The position numbers and the translations under genes were made by a program. This document shows positions 6,681-7,088 of a stretch of 7,088 nt of DNA, piece by piece. Below the pieces are notes generated by a model. That model saw nothing but the letters and a program-made list of their open reading frames with translations. It searched no databases and was not told where the DNA came from. The stretch spans positions 1-7,088 of the forward strand of contig CAMYKJ010000116.1 of assembly GCA_947258945.1 (NCBI GenBank). The letters are read 5' to 3'. Positions within the stretch are counted from its first letter, which is position 1, and each line of letters begins with the position of its first letter. The stretch is from an uncultured Ectothiorhodospiraceae bacterium. GTDB lineage: Bacteria; Pseudomonadota; Gammaproteobacteria; UBA9214.

Positions 6681-6924
6681 GCGCAGAGGCGCAGAGGCGC
6701 AGAGAAATAATTATTAATACCGCAGTTTAATCACTGAGCATCAGTCGAATACAGAAACACTGTCATTACTGTGCCGCGGGACAAACATGTCACTAACAGA
6801 ATTATACGGCAGCAGGCAGATTCGAAGAACGTGATACAAGGATGTACCCCGCAATCAAGATAAAAATAAAATTCGAAATGTTTTGATTAATATTTCTTTT
6901 CTCTGCGCCTCTGCGTCTCTGCGC
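6681..6924. repeat. 244-bp inverted-repeat element with GCGCAGAG tandem-repeat ends
   Basis: The arms 6681-6707 and 6898-6924 are inverted repeats matching at 26 of 27 positions. The left arm is three perfect copies of GCGCAGAG (6681-6704) followed by AAA. The right arm, on the minus strand, is GCGCAGAG, ACGCAGAG, GCGCAGAG. The 190-nt interior is AT-rich and carries no convincing gene. The element starts 10 nt after the mutL stop and ends 18 nt before the miaA start, just upstream of the miaA ribosome binding site, so it makes up nearly all of this 272-nt spacer. It resembles a MITE or other dispersed palindromic repeat; there is no transposase gene and no obvious target-site duplication. Confidence 0.82.
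6801..6829 (-). promoter_or_regulatory. Candidate sigma-70 promoter for miaA inside the repeat element
   Basis: On the minus strand a perfect TATAAT (-10) occupies 6806-6801. At a 17-nt spacing the -35 position (6829-6824) reads TTCTTC, a poor match. No extended -10 TGn is present. Transcription from here would give a leader of roughly 130 nt before miaA that contains the GCGCAGAG arm. The -10 match is clear; promoter function is inference. Confidence 0.35.
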
Positions 6925-6934
6925 GAGGGATTGT

Positions 6935-7088
6935 CTACCGACCGCGCAGGAACAGCTTGTCCAGCTCCGGCAGGCTGATCTGTATCCACGTCGGGCGGCC
7001 GTGGTTGCACTGGCCGCTGCGTTCCGTGATCTCCATGTCACGCAGCAGGGCATTCATCTCTGCCAGCGTCAGGCGCCGGTTGGCGCGT
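6935..7088 (-). CDS. mutL: DNA mismatch repair protein MutL, C-terminal 50 residues (partial at window edge)
   Basis: MutL couples mismatch recognition by MutS to downstream repair. Only the end of the C-terminal dimerisation domain is visible: [20 protein letters not shown], then the family's conserved [11 protein letters not shown] (24-34) and the typical end [12 protein letters not shown] (39-50), with a TAG stop at 6935-6937. The frame is open to the right edge. This GQCNHGRPT motif and the position upstream of miaA fix the identity, as mutL-miaA-hfq is the gammaproteobacterial order. The catalytic ATPase region is outside the window. Confidence 0.95.
   Translation of the reverse strand, partial: RANRRLTLAEMNALLRDMEITERSGQCNHGRPTWIQISLPELDKLFLRGR

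Noticed and set aside
5572..6780. The 11-mer TGTGCCGCGGG occurs both upstream of hfq (5572-5582) and upstream of miaA (6770-6780)
   Set aside because: The flanks do not match, the word is short and GC-rich, and its position relative to the two genes differs; chance is the simplest explanation.
6815..6835. TTCGAAT with flanks on the minus strand, resembling a tRNA T-loop
   Set aside because: The bases on either side do not pair as a T-stem and no acceptor or anticodon arm can be found around it.
6802..7053. A small minus-strand frame spanning the mutL end and the repeat arm (contains AQRRRGAEK)
   Set aside because: Its right part is an out-of-frame reading of mutL and its middle is the translated GCGCAGAG repeat, a common source of spurious small proteins. 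A similar peptide arises by chance from the other arm at 6680-6710.

Overview
The window carries the conserved hfq neighbourhood of a gammaproteobacterium. All genes lie on the minus strand, so the transcription order runs from the right end to the left: mutL (3' end only), miaA, hfq, hflX, hflK, hflC, a small DUF2065 membrane-protein gene (yjeT-like), hisZ and purA (5' end only). The mutL-miaA-hfq-hflX-hflK-hflC order is the gammaproteobacterial arrangement. The presence of hisZ between the yjeT-like gene and purA points to a non-enteric lineage (Pseudomonas-like, or an environmental group such as purple-sulfur or sulfur-oxidising relatives). The coding DNA is GC-rich and the spacers are AT-rich. 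The species cannot be fixed from this window.

Region by region: 6935-7088 is the MutL C-terminus. 6663-6934 is a spacer filled by an inverted-repeat element built from an 8-bp CAGAG-type tandem repeat; it holds a consensus -10 box facing miaA. 5672-6662 is miaA, split by an exact 31-bp tandem duplication that shifts the frame; deleting one copy restores an intact 319-residue protein. 5551-5671 is a 121-nt leader before hfq (5296-5550). hflX, hflK and hflC (5267-1981) form a tight unit with a 3-nt gap and a 1-nt overlap, closed by a strong intrinsic terminator at 1919-1945. The DUF2065 gene begins only 7 nt after the terminator's T-tract. A REP-like palindromic repeat (1610-1700) separates it from hisZ (405-1598). 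A second CAGAG-type element with perfect 23-bp inverted ends (268-401) fills the spacer between hisZ and purA.

How the genes work together: miaA (tRNA A37 prenylation), hfq (sRNA chaperone) and hflX (ribosome-rescue GTPase) act on RNA and translation. HflK and HflC form the membrane complex that modulates FtsH. HisZ activates the short form of HisG in histidine synthesis, and PurA makes adenylosuccinate. MutL belongs to mismatch repair.

The genes are ordinary housekeeping genes, and I see no defence system, prophage or novel multi-gene system. The unusual content is (1) the exact 31-bp duplication inactivating miaA, which is potentially reversible, and (2) three structured repeats, of at least two families, filling most of three of the spacers, one of them possibly supplying a promoter.
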